From Acidobacteriota bacterium (GTDB taxonomy: Bacteria; Acidobacteriota; Thermoanaerobaculia; Multivoradales; SZUA-115), in the NCBI GenBank assembly GCA_003231035.1, contig QIHU01000333.1, positions 1 to 5,292 on the forward strand: DNA of 5,292 nt. The letters are read 5' to 3'. The notes below the pieces were generated by a model. The model saw only the letters and a list, made by a program, of their open reading frames with translations, had not been told where the DNA came from and did no database searches. This document shows positions 1-4,790 of this stretch, piece after piece. How positions within the stretch are numbered: the stretch's first letter is position 1; every line of letters begins with the position of its first letter. The position numbers and the translations under genes were made by a program.

Positions 1-317
1 ATCTCTGGCAAACCGCCGCCGCTTTCCGCTGCATGCGCTTCTACAACCGACGGCTGGTCAAGATCGCCCGCCTACGCCGCCGCCACGGCACCTACGGTCG
101 CAAGAATCGCGGCTGGCGGCAGCTGAAAAAGACCGCCACCGTAGGCACCACCGGCGCCAGCGAAATGCTCCGCGCCGGCCTCAAACTGTGGTTCGTGGCA
201 GAGTTCAATGCCTTCTTTCTTCGGCTACGCCGCCGACCCCGCACCACCGTGGCCAAGGCGGTCGGCCAGGCAGTGAGTGTCGGTGAGGCAAAGGCAGCGA
301 CGCAACGACCACCTTAG
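1..317 (+). CDS. C-terminal fragment of an unrecognised basic protein (5' end outside window)
   Basis: An open frame runs in from the left edge (first full codon at base 3) and ends at TAG 315-317, giving about 104 residues. An ATG at 33 exists, but the frame is open upstream of it, so I treat it as internal. The visible part is very rich in Arg/Lys, with clusters such as RLRRRHGTYGRKNRGWR, followed by an amphipathic or weakly hydrophobic stretch (LKLWFVAEFNAFFLRL) and a basic, low-complexity tail. Codons show the G/C-ending bias expected of real genes here. I do not recognise the family. Basic tails with aromatic patches occur at the C-termini of some B12-binding radical SAM proteins and membrane-associated enzymes, but that is only a compositional resemblance. 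Its stop interlocks with the stop of the convergent toxin gene (overlap 314-317). Confidence 0.5.
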   Translation, partial: LWQTAAAFRCMRFYNRRLVKIARLRRRHGTYGRKNRGWRQLKKTATVGTTGASEMLRAGLKLWFVAEFNAFFLRLRRRPRTTVAKAVGQAVSVGEAKAATQRPP

Positions 318-583
318 GCCATCCCACGGTACACCTCACGGCGGTGGGCAATGCGTACGATCATGACCACGAGGAGATCATCTTTGACAGAATACACAAT
401 TCTGTACGAGCCTTGCCTAACTCGATACTTGTGTGAGCCTGATAGTTTCTGGCACCCAGGTGGACGCGGGTCGGTAGCCAAGGAACGGATCCTAGCGACT
501 ATTCTTCGTCGATCTTTTCTCGATCCAACCGCAGTAAGCTCCTTGGCAGCGGAGCGCTTGATGAAGACCCTATAGCTTGCCAC
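314..583 (-). CDS. RelE/ParE-superfamily toxin (type II TA toxin)
   Basis: This 89-residue protein has the full RelE/ParE fold pattern. It starts with a beta strand (YRVFIKRSAAKEL) and two helices with the basic stretch RKDRRRIVARIRSL, followed by DPRPPGCQKLSGSHKYRVR, the strand GSYRIVYSV and the C-terminal HRREVYR. K46, R54, R61, R82 and Y85 sit where RelE-type mRNA interferases carry the basic and tyrosine residues used in ribosome-dependent mRNA cleavage; assignment of individual catalytic residues is inference. Length is typical of the family. The start is GTG at 583-581, 14 bases inside the upstream antitoxin gene, with a GAAGGGG ribosome-site candidate about 10 bases upstream, so translation is probably coupled to the antitoxin. 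The HRREVYR ending favours a RelE-type RNase over a ParE gyrase inhibitor. Expression should depend on the promoter upstream of the antitoxin. Confidence 0.88.
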   Translation of the reverse strand: MASYRVFIKRSAAKELTAVGSRKDRRRIVARIRSLATDPRPPGCQKLSGSHKYRVRQGSYRIVYSVKDDLLVVMIVRIAHRREVYRGMA

Positions 584-797
584 TCGCCCGCAGCCCCTTC
601 ACCACCGTCTCGAATAAGAACTCGGGCTCTAAGGCGCGCTCATCGAAGGCTGCGAGGTCCCCGGCATCCTCAGCTAGGGATTGCTTTACCGCTTCGTTGA
701 CCAGAATTGAAATCGACTGCTCCGTCTCGGCCGCCTTCAGCCGGAGGGCGCGATGCAGTGTGGGGTCAAAATAGACCGTCGCTCGTTTCGTGCTCAT
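570..797 (-). CDS. Ribbon-helix-helix (CopG/RelB-like) antitoxin of the RelE-family toxin
   Basis: This 75-residue protein has an N-terminal ribbon (KRATVYFDPTLHRALRLKA, about residues 4-22), then the helix-turn region with TEQSISILVNEAVKQSL (25-41), the usual RHH/CopG/Arc DNA-binding layout. The acidic-to-hydrophobic C-terminal half (EDAGDLAAFDERALEPEFLF and onward, about 43-75) is the expected toxin-wrapping segment. It lies directly upstream of the RelE-like toxin and overlaps it by 14 bases. The ATG at 797-795 is the start: the DNA-binding strand begins three residues later, and the promoter -10 box ends only six bases upstream, leaving no room for a Shine-Dalgarno site. The protein should neutralise the toxin and, as a dimer or TA complex, repress its own promoter. 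Confidence 0.87.
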   Translation of the reverse strand: MSTKRATVYFDPTLHRALRLKAAETEQSISILVNEAVKQSLAEDAGDLAAFDERALEPEFLFETVVKGLRASGKL

Positions 798-841
798 AGC
801 GACAATTTAGCGTTATGTCACCATGACGTCAAGTCGCTATG
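795..841 (-). promoter_or_regulatory. Promoter/operator of the RHH-RelE operon, predicted leaderless
   Basis: On the minus strand there is TTGACG at 832-827, a 17-base spacer, then TAAATT at 809-804 (5/6 and 4/6 to sigma70 consensus). Six bases (803-798) then separate it from the ATG at 797, so the transcript should start at or next to the start codon. The region is framed by a 9-bp inverted repeat, CATAGCGAC at 795-803 and GTCGCTATG at 833-841. A perfect 8-bp palindrome, TGACGTCA (824-831), covers the -35 box. These are plausible binding sites for the RHH antitoxin; binding itself is inferred. Confidence 0.66.
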
Positions 842-850
842 GTGTACAAG

Positions 851-1360
851 TCACCTAGTTGGCGGCCTCTCCTCCCCGACGACTGGGGCGAGGAAGCGCT
901 CGATCTGGCGCCGATGGCGCAGGACATGGACGATGGTGTGCTCGAGCATCTGTTCGAGGTCGTAGGTGACGCCCCAGCTGGAGCGGATCACCACTGCTTC
1001 GATCTCCTCGTCCGTCATTTCCCAACACCCATCGAGCGTGACGGCCCAGTACGACACCAGGGCGCTCATCTGCTCCCCACACTCCGCGCCCACAACCAGT
1101 GGAAGCTTGACCCGCCCTCCCGGAACCGAGAGCGCCACCCGCAAGTGATTCGCATGCGCGTAGCCGGCGCTCACCACATGATGAAAGACGGTCTGGATCG
1201 AACGGAAAGAGGCCTCCGGTGCTTGAGCGTCGCGCACCGCCTCGAACTCGGTGTCGGTGAGAGAGCCGATGACCTGGCTTAGCTCTCGGCCAGCGCGCTC
1301 GAACTCATCCATCAACGCACCGACCGCGCCCGCTCTGTAGACATTTCCCATTGCGCCCAA
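851..1360 (-). CDS. DinB/YfiT-like putative metal-dependent protein
   Basis: This 169-residue protein fits the DinB four-helix-bundle superfamily in length and motif layout. Helix 1 is around residues 16-33 (LMDEFERAGRELSQVIGSL). A mid-protein helix carries VFHHVVSAGYAHANHL with H60/H61. A C-terminal helix carries EHTIVHVLRHRRQIERFL with H141, H145 and H149. One His from helix 2 plus an HxxxH pair before RxQI is the metal-binding triad of the superfamily (H61, H145 and H149 most likely). Members include thiol-dependent S-transferases and hydrolases, and many have no known reaction, so the substrate is unknown. I chose the TTG at 1360: it has GAGG (1370-1367) with a six-base gap, while the ATG at 1351 would have a 15-base gap. 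It starts 21 bases after the stop of the membrane-protein gene upstream, so the two are probably cotranscribed. Confidence 0.78.
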   Translation of the reverse strand: MGAMGNVYRAGAVGALMDEFERAGRELSQVIGSLTDTEFEAVRDAQAPEASFRSIQTVFHHVVSAGYAHANHLRVALSVPGGRVKLPLVVGAECGEQMSALVSYWAVTLDGCWEMTDEEIEAVVIRSSWGVTYDLEQMLEHTIVHVLRHRRQIERFLAPVVGEERPPTR

Positions 1361-1366
1361 ACGCTA

Positions 1367-1370
1367 CCTC
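1367..1370 (-). promoter_or_regulatory. Ribosome binding site that decides a TTG start for the DinB-like gene
   Basis: GAGG on the minus strand lies in the 21-base gap between the two genes and is six bases upstream of TTG 1360-1358. The in-frame ATG three codons later lies 15 bases away, beyond normal spacing, so TTG is preferred. Confidence 0.55.
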
Positions 1371-1381
1371 ATCACCACCAT

Positions 1382-1762
1382 TCAAGCGAGCCCGATCAGG
1401 ATGCCAATGATCAACAAGACGATCCACGCGGGATGCTTACCCTTCGTGGCCACCAACCAATACAGCGCCGAGGTCAAGAAGGTGACCATCATCACGCTTT
1501 GAGCGAAGGCCAGATGAGCGTCGGATGAAGCAGAGCCCGACCAATGCAACAGAATCGCCGCAAAACCCCACCCAAACCAGGAAACGAGGTGCCACGTTGC
1601 CCGCAACGTCCTGACCTGTCGCCCCGTCAAGATCGGACTTCCAGAAGAAGAAACCGGTCCCTTTCTCCGCAGGTGGCGAAAAATCAACACCTCACCTAGC
1701 ACCGAGTGAATCGCCCCCAGAAGTACCGCCAACAGTCCCGCCACCAAGAAAAATGGATTCAT
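1382..1762 (-). CDS. Small four-helix integral membrane protein of unknown function
   Basis: This 126-residue protein has four predicted membrane segments: about 3-25 (FFLVAGLLAVLLGAIHSVLG), 56-75 (ATWHLVSWFGWGFAAILL), 83-105 (HLAFAQSVMMVTFLTSALYW) and 110-125 (HPAWIVLLIIGILIGL). A basic cytoplasmic-type loop lies between the first two (FRHLRRKG and RQVRTLR). H19 in helix 1 and H58 in helix 2, the latter in the phrase LRATWHLVSWFGWG, look like family signatures; uncharacterised bacterial membrane proteins of this size share this pattern. I cannot assign a function. ATG 1762 is preceded by AAGAGGG four bases away. The DinB-like gene follows 21 bases after the stop, suggesting an operon, and the GT-C-like gene diverges upstream. 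Confidence 0.75.
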   Translation of the reverse strand: MNPFFLVAGLLAVLLGAIHSVLGEVLIFRHLRRKGPVSSSGSPILTGRQVRTLRATWHLVSWFGWGFAAILLHWSGSASSDAHLAFAQSVMMVTFLTSALYWLVATKGKHPAWIVLLIIGILIGLA

Positions 1763-1777
1763 AGACCCTCTTGGGAA

Positions 1778-1805
1778 ATCCTAGCACTAGCCGAGTGTCA
1801 GTCAG
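1778..1805 (-). promoter_or_regulatory. Possible weak promoter for the membrane-protein/DinB operon
   Basis: CTGACT (1805-1800), a 16-base spacer and TAGGAT (1783-1778) each match sigma70 consensus at 4 of 6 positions. Transcription would start near 1771, leaving a leader of about nine bases that still contains the AAGAGGG ribosome site before ATG 1762. The match is modest and would occur by chance fairly often. Confidence 0.28.
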
Positions 1806-1826
1806 CGAGGTGGCCCGGAGTTCACT

Positions 1827-1843
1827 GGCTGTTAACACCAGCC
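1827..1843. repeat. Short inverted repeat in the divergent intergenic region
   Basis: GGCTG (1827-1831) and CAGCC (1839-1843) form a 5-bp dyad around TTAACAC, with GTTAAC at its centre. It lies between the divergent genes at 1762 (-) and 1903 (+), where a regulator site would be expected, but the arms are short and no regulator is encoded nearby. It could be chance. Confidence 0.25.
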
Positions 1844-1880
1844 TGGGTAAAGTCTTGCCGTGGACCGGCGAAGGATCGCA

Positions 1881-1916
1881 ATGGTCCACACAGACCACCA
1901 TAATGAGCGAGCCTAG
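1881..1916 (+). other. Possible short upstream ORF overlapping the GT-C-like gene start
   Basis: ATG 1881 is preceded by AAGGA (1871-1875) with a five-base gap, the only good ribosome site in this intergenic region. It opens an 11-codon frame (MVHTDHHNERA) ending at TAG 1914-1916, in a different frame from the large gene and overlapping its ATG at 1903. It could be a translated leader that couples initiation of the downstream gene, which has no ribosome site of its own. No conservation evidence is available. Confidence 0.3.
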
Positions 1917-3267
1917 TAGCCATCAGTTCCCGGCCTCACCGCACTCAGCGAGGCTCATCGCCCCGGCGGAACGCACCGTGCTGGCCACGGCCCTCGAAGC
2001 CTCCTTGCTCCTCTGCTTCTTCCTCTTCTATCTCTTCTGCTTCGAGCCTTTGAGCGCCGTCAACGGCCCGGCGGAGATCTTTGGGCAAGACAGCGTCTAC
2101 ATCCTGAAGTATCTCGATCAGGCTAGACCCTACCGCTGGAACCCACAGAGTCACCTGCTGTACCACGTCGTCGTCGAGCAGGGCTTTCGCTTTTGGAGGG
2201 TCTGGGGTGGGCCGGGTATCGAGTCGACCTACCACTACCTCAAGTTCTTCACCGCCCTATGCGGTCTGGGGTTCCTCGTCACGATGACCTGGCTGTTCCG
2301 CGAGCTGCGCTTGGCGGCCGGCGCGCGCGTGGTTCTCTTGCTCCTTACCGGTGTCTCCATTTCGGCCTGGTTCCACTTCGCGGCCTTCGAGACCCACAGC
2401 CTGGCCTTACCCATGCTCGGGCTCTACCTGGTGGCCCTAGCCCGGATGCGCAGCCGGCCCACCCGTTCACGGGGTGACCGCTTGTTGCTGATCGCGGCAC
2501 TGGTTCTGTGCGGCTTGACGCGCGTTGACCTCTTCCGCTTCGCGGCCACCAGCGGCCTGCTGCTGTTCCTACCGCGGGTGAGGCACTGGTGGCGTACGCT
2601 GGTGGTCGATCTGGCGATCGTCGCCCTGCTCGCGGTCGCCGGGACTACCCTACTCGCCAGGCTCTACTTTGACGGGCTTCACGGCGAAGCCGCGACCAGC
2701 GCGCTACAACGAAACGACCGAAAAAGCCTTGAGAATAGGCTGTGGCGGGTGTCAAATCTCACTCCTGGCCCACTGTGGGACGTCGGGCGGGCGGTATCGC
2801 TCTACAGCCTTCTGATGCCGGTGGAGCCCCGCCCAGCCCAGCGTAGTTTCTTCGCCCTCCCGACTTATGACTACGATCCGCGTCGCTCTGAGCGGCCCAA
2901 GTACAGCTCGACCGGCTTGTTTCTCCAGCCCATGCTCAACCTGACCGACAATGCTCTGTCGCTCCTCACTCTCACCGCCACCCTCCTGGCCTTTGGTTGG
3001 GCCCTCGCTCTCACCGCGCGCCGCATCGCGGTGGGAGATCCATTCCACACCCTTCTCGCCGCGCAAGTTCTCAGCGGCTGGCTGTTCTACACGCTGTTCA
3101 ACCCTTTTGAACCCTTCCTCTGGATCGTCGAGTTCCTGCCGCTGTGGATCGCGATGTTCGCCGACCATTCCCGCGAGCGAGGTTCCCAACACTGGCTCGC
3201 CCTCGCCGCCCTCGCCGTTCTGGTCGCAACCCACAATACCTTCGCCTTCTACTTGCCATTTCGCTGA
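1903..3267 (+). CDS. Polytopic membrane protein, GT-C-type glycosyltransferase-like
   Basis: This 454-residue protein has roughly ten to twelve hydrophobic segments, including about 26-48, 112-132, 141-161, 166-181, 193-208, 212-224, 232-253, 349-370, 381-397, 405-420 and 429-446. A large polar loop follows helix 1 (about 49-110), with GQD at 62-63, WNPQSHLLYH at 79-88 and a Trp/Gly-rich stretch. A second polar loop occupies about 255-345. A first external loop carrying an acidic residue, plus the late phrase NPFEPFLWIVEFLPLW (400-415), resembles GT-C enzymes (PMT/ArnT-like) that move sugars from polyprenyl-phosphate donors at the outer face of the membrane. This is inference from topology; donor and acceptor are unknown. 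The frame is open back to TTG 1771, but the extra 44 residues look non-coding, so I take ATG 1903. No clear ribosome site precedes it. The gene appears monocistronic, followed by a convergent toxin gene. Confidence 0.72.
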   Translation: MSEPSSHQFPASPHSARLIAPAERTVLATALEASLLLCFFLFYLFCFEPLSAVNGPAEIFGQDSVYILKYLDQARPYRWNPQSHLLYHVVVEQGFRFWRVWGGPGIESTYHYLKFFTALCGLGFLVTMTWLFRELRLAAGARVVLLLLTGVSISAWFHFAAFETHSLALPMLGLYLVALARMRSRPTRSRGDRLLLIAALVLCGLTRVDLFRFAATSGLLLFLPRVRHWWRTLVVDLAIVALLAVAGTTLLARLYFDGLHGEAATSALQRNDRKSLENRLWRVSNLTPGPLWDVGRAVSLYSLLMPVEPRPAQRSFFALPTYDYDPRRSERPKYSSTGLFLQPMLNLTDNALSLLTLTATLLAFGWALALTARRIAVGDPFHTLLAAQVLSGWLFYTLFNPFEPFLWIVEFLPLWIAMFADHSRERGSQHWLALAALAVLVATHNTFAFYLPFR

Positions 3268-3350
3268 GCAAGCAGGCGCTATGTGGAGTGCTCCTGGCCG
3301 CAGTGTCAGTCAAATCGTAATCTTGGGGTCGCATCAGCGGCCTCGCTAGC

Positions 3351-3785
3351 TCATTGATATGGCTTCCGAGCATCGAGAAAATCGAACTTCTTGAAGTCGG
3401 CGTCGTGAGTGTAGAGGGTGCGAATACCGTGTTGGTGAAGGAGGGTCGCCAGATGAGCGTCGGGAACTAGATTGCCGCGGACGGGCCATTGCCCGGTCAA
3501 ACTCGTGTACTCATCTAGAAAGCCCGCCTTCTCGCTCAAAGTGCGGACCCGCGGGTGGTCCAGCAGCGCTCGCAGGTTCGCCAACGCCTCGCCGGGTTCG
3601 AGAGGAGCATCGAAGATTCGCGGATGCGTCACGATGCGCAGATAAGCCATCGCCGTCGGCCAGGCCAGGTAAAGCATCTCCGGTTCCGCGAGCTTCTCCG
3701 CCAAAAAAAGCTGGGCCGGTTCACACTGAGGAGCGGCACTGTTCGAGGCGTGCAGTAGGACGTTCGCGTCGATCGAGTAGCTCAC
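3351..3785 (-). CDS. vapC: VapC-type PIN-domain ribonuclease toxin
   Basis: This 144-residue PIN protein opens with SIDANVLLHASN (first metal-binding acid D6). In the middle it has AWPTAMAYLRIVTHPRIF (41-58), and near the C-terminus GNLVPDAHLATLLHQHGIRTLYTHDADFKKFDFL, giving D109, D128 and D130. This resembles the Mtu_PIN-type VapC subfamily, which cleaves tRNA or rRNA using Mg2+ or Mn2+. The slot that holds a second acidic residue in many VapCs (before the LR of the middle motif) is Ala47 here. Related proteins often have Gly or Ala there, so activity need not be lost. The GTG start (3785-3783) overlaps the antitoxin TGA as GTGA, indicating coupled translation. It ends 83 bases from the convergent GT-C-like gene. 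Confidence in the PIN assignment is high; the RNA target cannot be read from sequence. Confidence 0.9.
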   Translation of the reverse strand: MSYSIDANVLLHASNSAAPQCEPAQLFLAEKLAEPEMLYLAWPTAMAYLRIVTHPRIFDAPLEPGEALANLRALLDHPRVRTLSEKAGFLDEYTSLTGQWPVRGNLVPDAHLATLLHQHGIRTLYTHDADFKKFDFLDARKPYQ

Positions 3786-4027
3786 CGGGGCTCAGGCTCG
3801 TCCAGCGCCGCGAAAAGAGCCTCCTTGTCGTTGAGGTCGACTCGGGCGCGCATCGGTTTGGCGATCCACTCCAACTCTGCTGGCGCCGCGCTCTCTTCCC
3901 CGTGCGCGAGCAACGCCTCGCCTAGCAAGACGGAAACGACTTGCCCCAGCGACCGGTGATCTCTCCTCTGAATCCGCTTGACCGCATCCAGAATCGGAGC
4001 ATCGATATCGAGGGTTGTCCTACTCAT
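3782..4027 (-). CDS. vapB: VapB-type ribbon-helix-helix antitoxin
   Basis: This 81-residue protein has an N-terminal RHH module: strand SRTTLDIDAPILDAVKRI (2-19), then RRDHRSLGQVVSVLLGEALL (21-40), the usual pattern of VapB antitoxins paired with PIN toxins. The C-terminal part (ELEWIAKPMRARVDLNDKEA and onward) is the expected toxin-binding tail; the phrase PMRARVDLNDKEAL is characteristic of this antitoxin group. I chose ATG 4027 over the in-frame ATG 4054 because the DNA-binding strand begins immediately after it, and because the promoter -10 box at 4041-4036 lies inside the longer version. It overlaps VapC by four bases. It should bind and inhibit VapC and, with it, repress the promoter just upstream. 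Confidence 0.87.
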   Translation of the reverse strand: MSRTTLDIDAPILDAVKRIQRRDHRSLGQVVSVLLGEALLAHGEESAAPAELEWIAKPMRARVDLNDKEALFAALDEPEPR

Positions 4028-4064
4028 AGCATCAGATGCTACGCCCCTCCGCATCAGATGTCAA
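4028..4064 (-). promoter_or_regulatory. Promoter/operator of vapBC, predicted leaderless
   Basis: On the minus strand a perfect TTGACA (4064-4059) is followed by a 17-base spacer and TAGCAT (4041-4036, 4/6). Transcription should begin about 4029-4027, at the vapB ATG. The 10-bp sequence GCATCAGATG (plus strand) occurs twice, at 4029-4038 and 4051-4060, exactly 22 bp (two helical turns) apart. The first copy is extended to a 13-bp palindrome AGCATCAGATGCT (4028-4040). One copy covers the -10 box and the other touches the -35 box, as expected for an autoregulatory RHH operator. Binding is inferred. Confidence 0.72.
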
Positions 4065-4104
4065 CGCCGGCCCGACCCGGCGGAGTGACAGCCAAATAGC
4101 AAGC

Positions 4105-4130
4105 AGGGGATCGAAATCGAGGGTTCTAAC
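4105..4130 (-). pseudogene. Possible vapB-like relic in the intergenic gap
   Basis: The minus strand here reads RTLDFDPLL in one frame, echoing the SRTTLDIDAPIL start of the intact VapB. The DNA at 4110-4127 matches 4001-4018 inside vapB at 16 of 18 bases in the same orientation. No start codon and no continuing RHH helices are visible, so at best this is a short remnant of a duplicated antitoxin start; chance similarity is the alternative. Confidence 0.22.
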
Positions 4131-4314
4131 GCCCTTGACAACCATGAGCCCCATGCGCACTAGGTGCCAAATCAGGCGGGGACAGCGGAGGGACTAAGGA
4201 GAGCTTCTCTTGCTCCTTAAGATCCCGGAAGAAGGATTCAAAATCGAACCCTAAACGCTCCATTTTCTCAGCGCGCTGCTGATGCAACTCATCGACAATT
4301 GGATCTAGGCTCAT
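4126..4314 (-). CDS. Small putative antitoxin/partner of the downstream-type PIN toxin
   Basis: This 62-residue acidic-basic helical protein begins SLDPIVDELHQQRAEKMERL, then GFDFESFFRDLKEQEKL. The pattern DPIVxExxxxRxE, followed by FxxDxxxxFxDLKEQE, is one I recognise from short proteins repeatedly encoded next to PIN proteins of the YIETS type, where they are presumed antitoxins; experimental proof is scarce. There is no obvious DNA-binding domain, unlike the other two antitoxins in the window. The last 20 or so residues (after LSLVPPLSPP) are Pro/Gly/His-rich and look disordered. The ATG overlaps the PIN gene's TGA as ATGA. It has GGAG seven bases upstream, inside the PIN gene, so it should be translated efficiently and coupled to the toxin. 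Confidence 0.7.
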   Translation of the reverse strand: MSLDPIVDELHQQRAEKMERLGFDFESFFRDLKEQEKLSLVPPLSPPDLAPSAHGAHGCQGR

Positions 4315-4790
4315 TGAGATTCTCCAAGCAGTTCTTCAGGTGTGCAGACGAACGGCAAGACTAGTTCATGGCGCTCACAAATCGTCGCCACGCGCGGCAA
4401 GATTTCGGCATTCGCAATATGAGAGCAATTCCACGTCAGAAGGTACTCGACTTGGTGGACTGTGGCGATCGCAATGTGGAGGGCATCGGGAAAAGCAGTC
4501 CGGTGGAGAAGACCCTCTTGAACGATGGATATCGCCAACTCTTGCGCTGACTCGGTCACCTCAAGTAGAGGAATACCATCGATGATTCGGAGCCTCTGCC
4601 GCACCCTTTCTGGATCACCACGCTGGGCCTCGTCAACCACGAGCTGCGAAATGCAGAGCTCGAAATCCAGTCGGCGATGCTCCCACCACTCGAGCGAAAT
4701 CTGTTGATGCGCTGCAGCCACGATGTCGCGGCTTGGCCTTGCAGTGAGATAACTCACCATCGAGGTCTCAATATAGGCCCGGGCGCTCAT
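4311..4790 (-). CDS. PIN-domain protein, YIETS-type VapC-family toxin
   Basis: From ATG 4790 this is 159 residues. The PIN signature begins AYIETSMVSYLTARPSRD (acid E8 in place of the usual Asp, normal for this subfamily). It continues with ISQLVVDEAQRGD (D53/E54), then HRTAFPDALHIAIATVHQVEYLLTWNCSHIANAE with D102 and N121. The phrase TWNxxHIANA is diagnostic of this group. These acidic residues would bind the catalytic metal of a ribonuclease. A TTG at 4841 would add 17 residues and has GAGG six bases upstream, whereas ATG 4790 lacks any ribosome site; I still prefer ATG 4790 because homologues start near YIET. The small partner overlaps the 3' end. The ThDP-enzyme gene ends 92 bases upstream on the same strand, so readthrough could supply transcription. 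Confidence 0.85.
   Translation of the reverse strand: MSARAYIETSMVSYLTARPSRDIVAAAHQQISLEWWEHRRLDFELCISQLVVDEAQRGDPERVRQRLRIIDGIPLLEVTESAQELAISIVQEGLLHRTAFPDALHIAIATVHQVEYLLTWNCSHIANAEILPRVATICERHELVLPFVCTPEELLGESQ

Noticed and set aside
839..1282. 147-codon open frame on the + strand
   Set aside because: It is a high-GC shadow of the DinB-like gene, which has the motif and ribosome-site evidence on the other strand.
1771..1902. TTG-initiated 44-residue extension of the GT-C-like protein
   Set aside because: The added residues are polar and low in structure, no ribosome site supports TTG 1771, and the extension covers the divergent promoter region.
2752..3234. 160-codon open frame on the - strand
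   Set aside because: It lies wholly antisense to the hydrophobic GT-C-like gene and gives a Gly/Glu/Arg-rich product with no family features.
3268..3350. Search for a terminator between the convergent GT-C-like and vapC genes
   Set aside because: No stable hairpin with a T-run is visible in these 83 bases.
4060..4140. Possible integron attC sites flanking the TA modules (GTTAGAA- and GTTGACA-like cores)
   Set aside because: The cores deviate from GTTRRRY, the matching RYYYAAC partner and imperfect stem are missing, and gene orientation is mixed across the window.
4135..4140. TTGACA on the + strand
   Set aside because: No acceptable -10 box follows at 16-18 bases and there is no + strand gene downstream.
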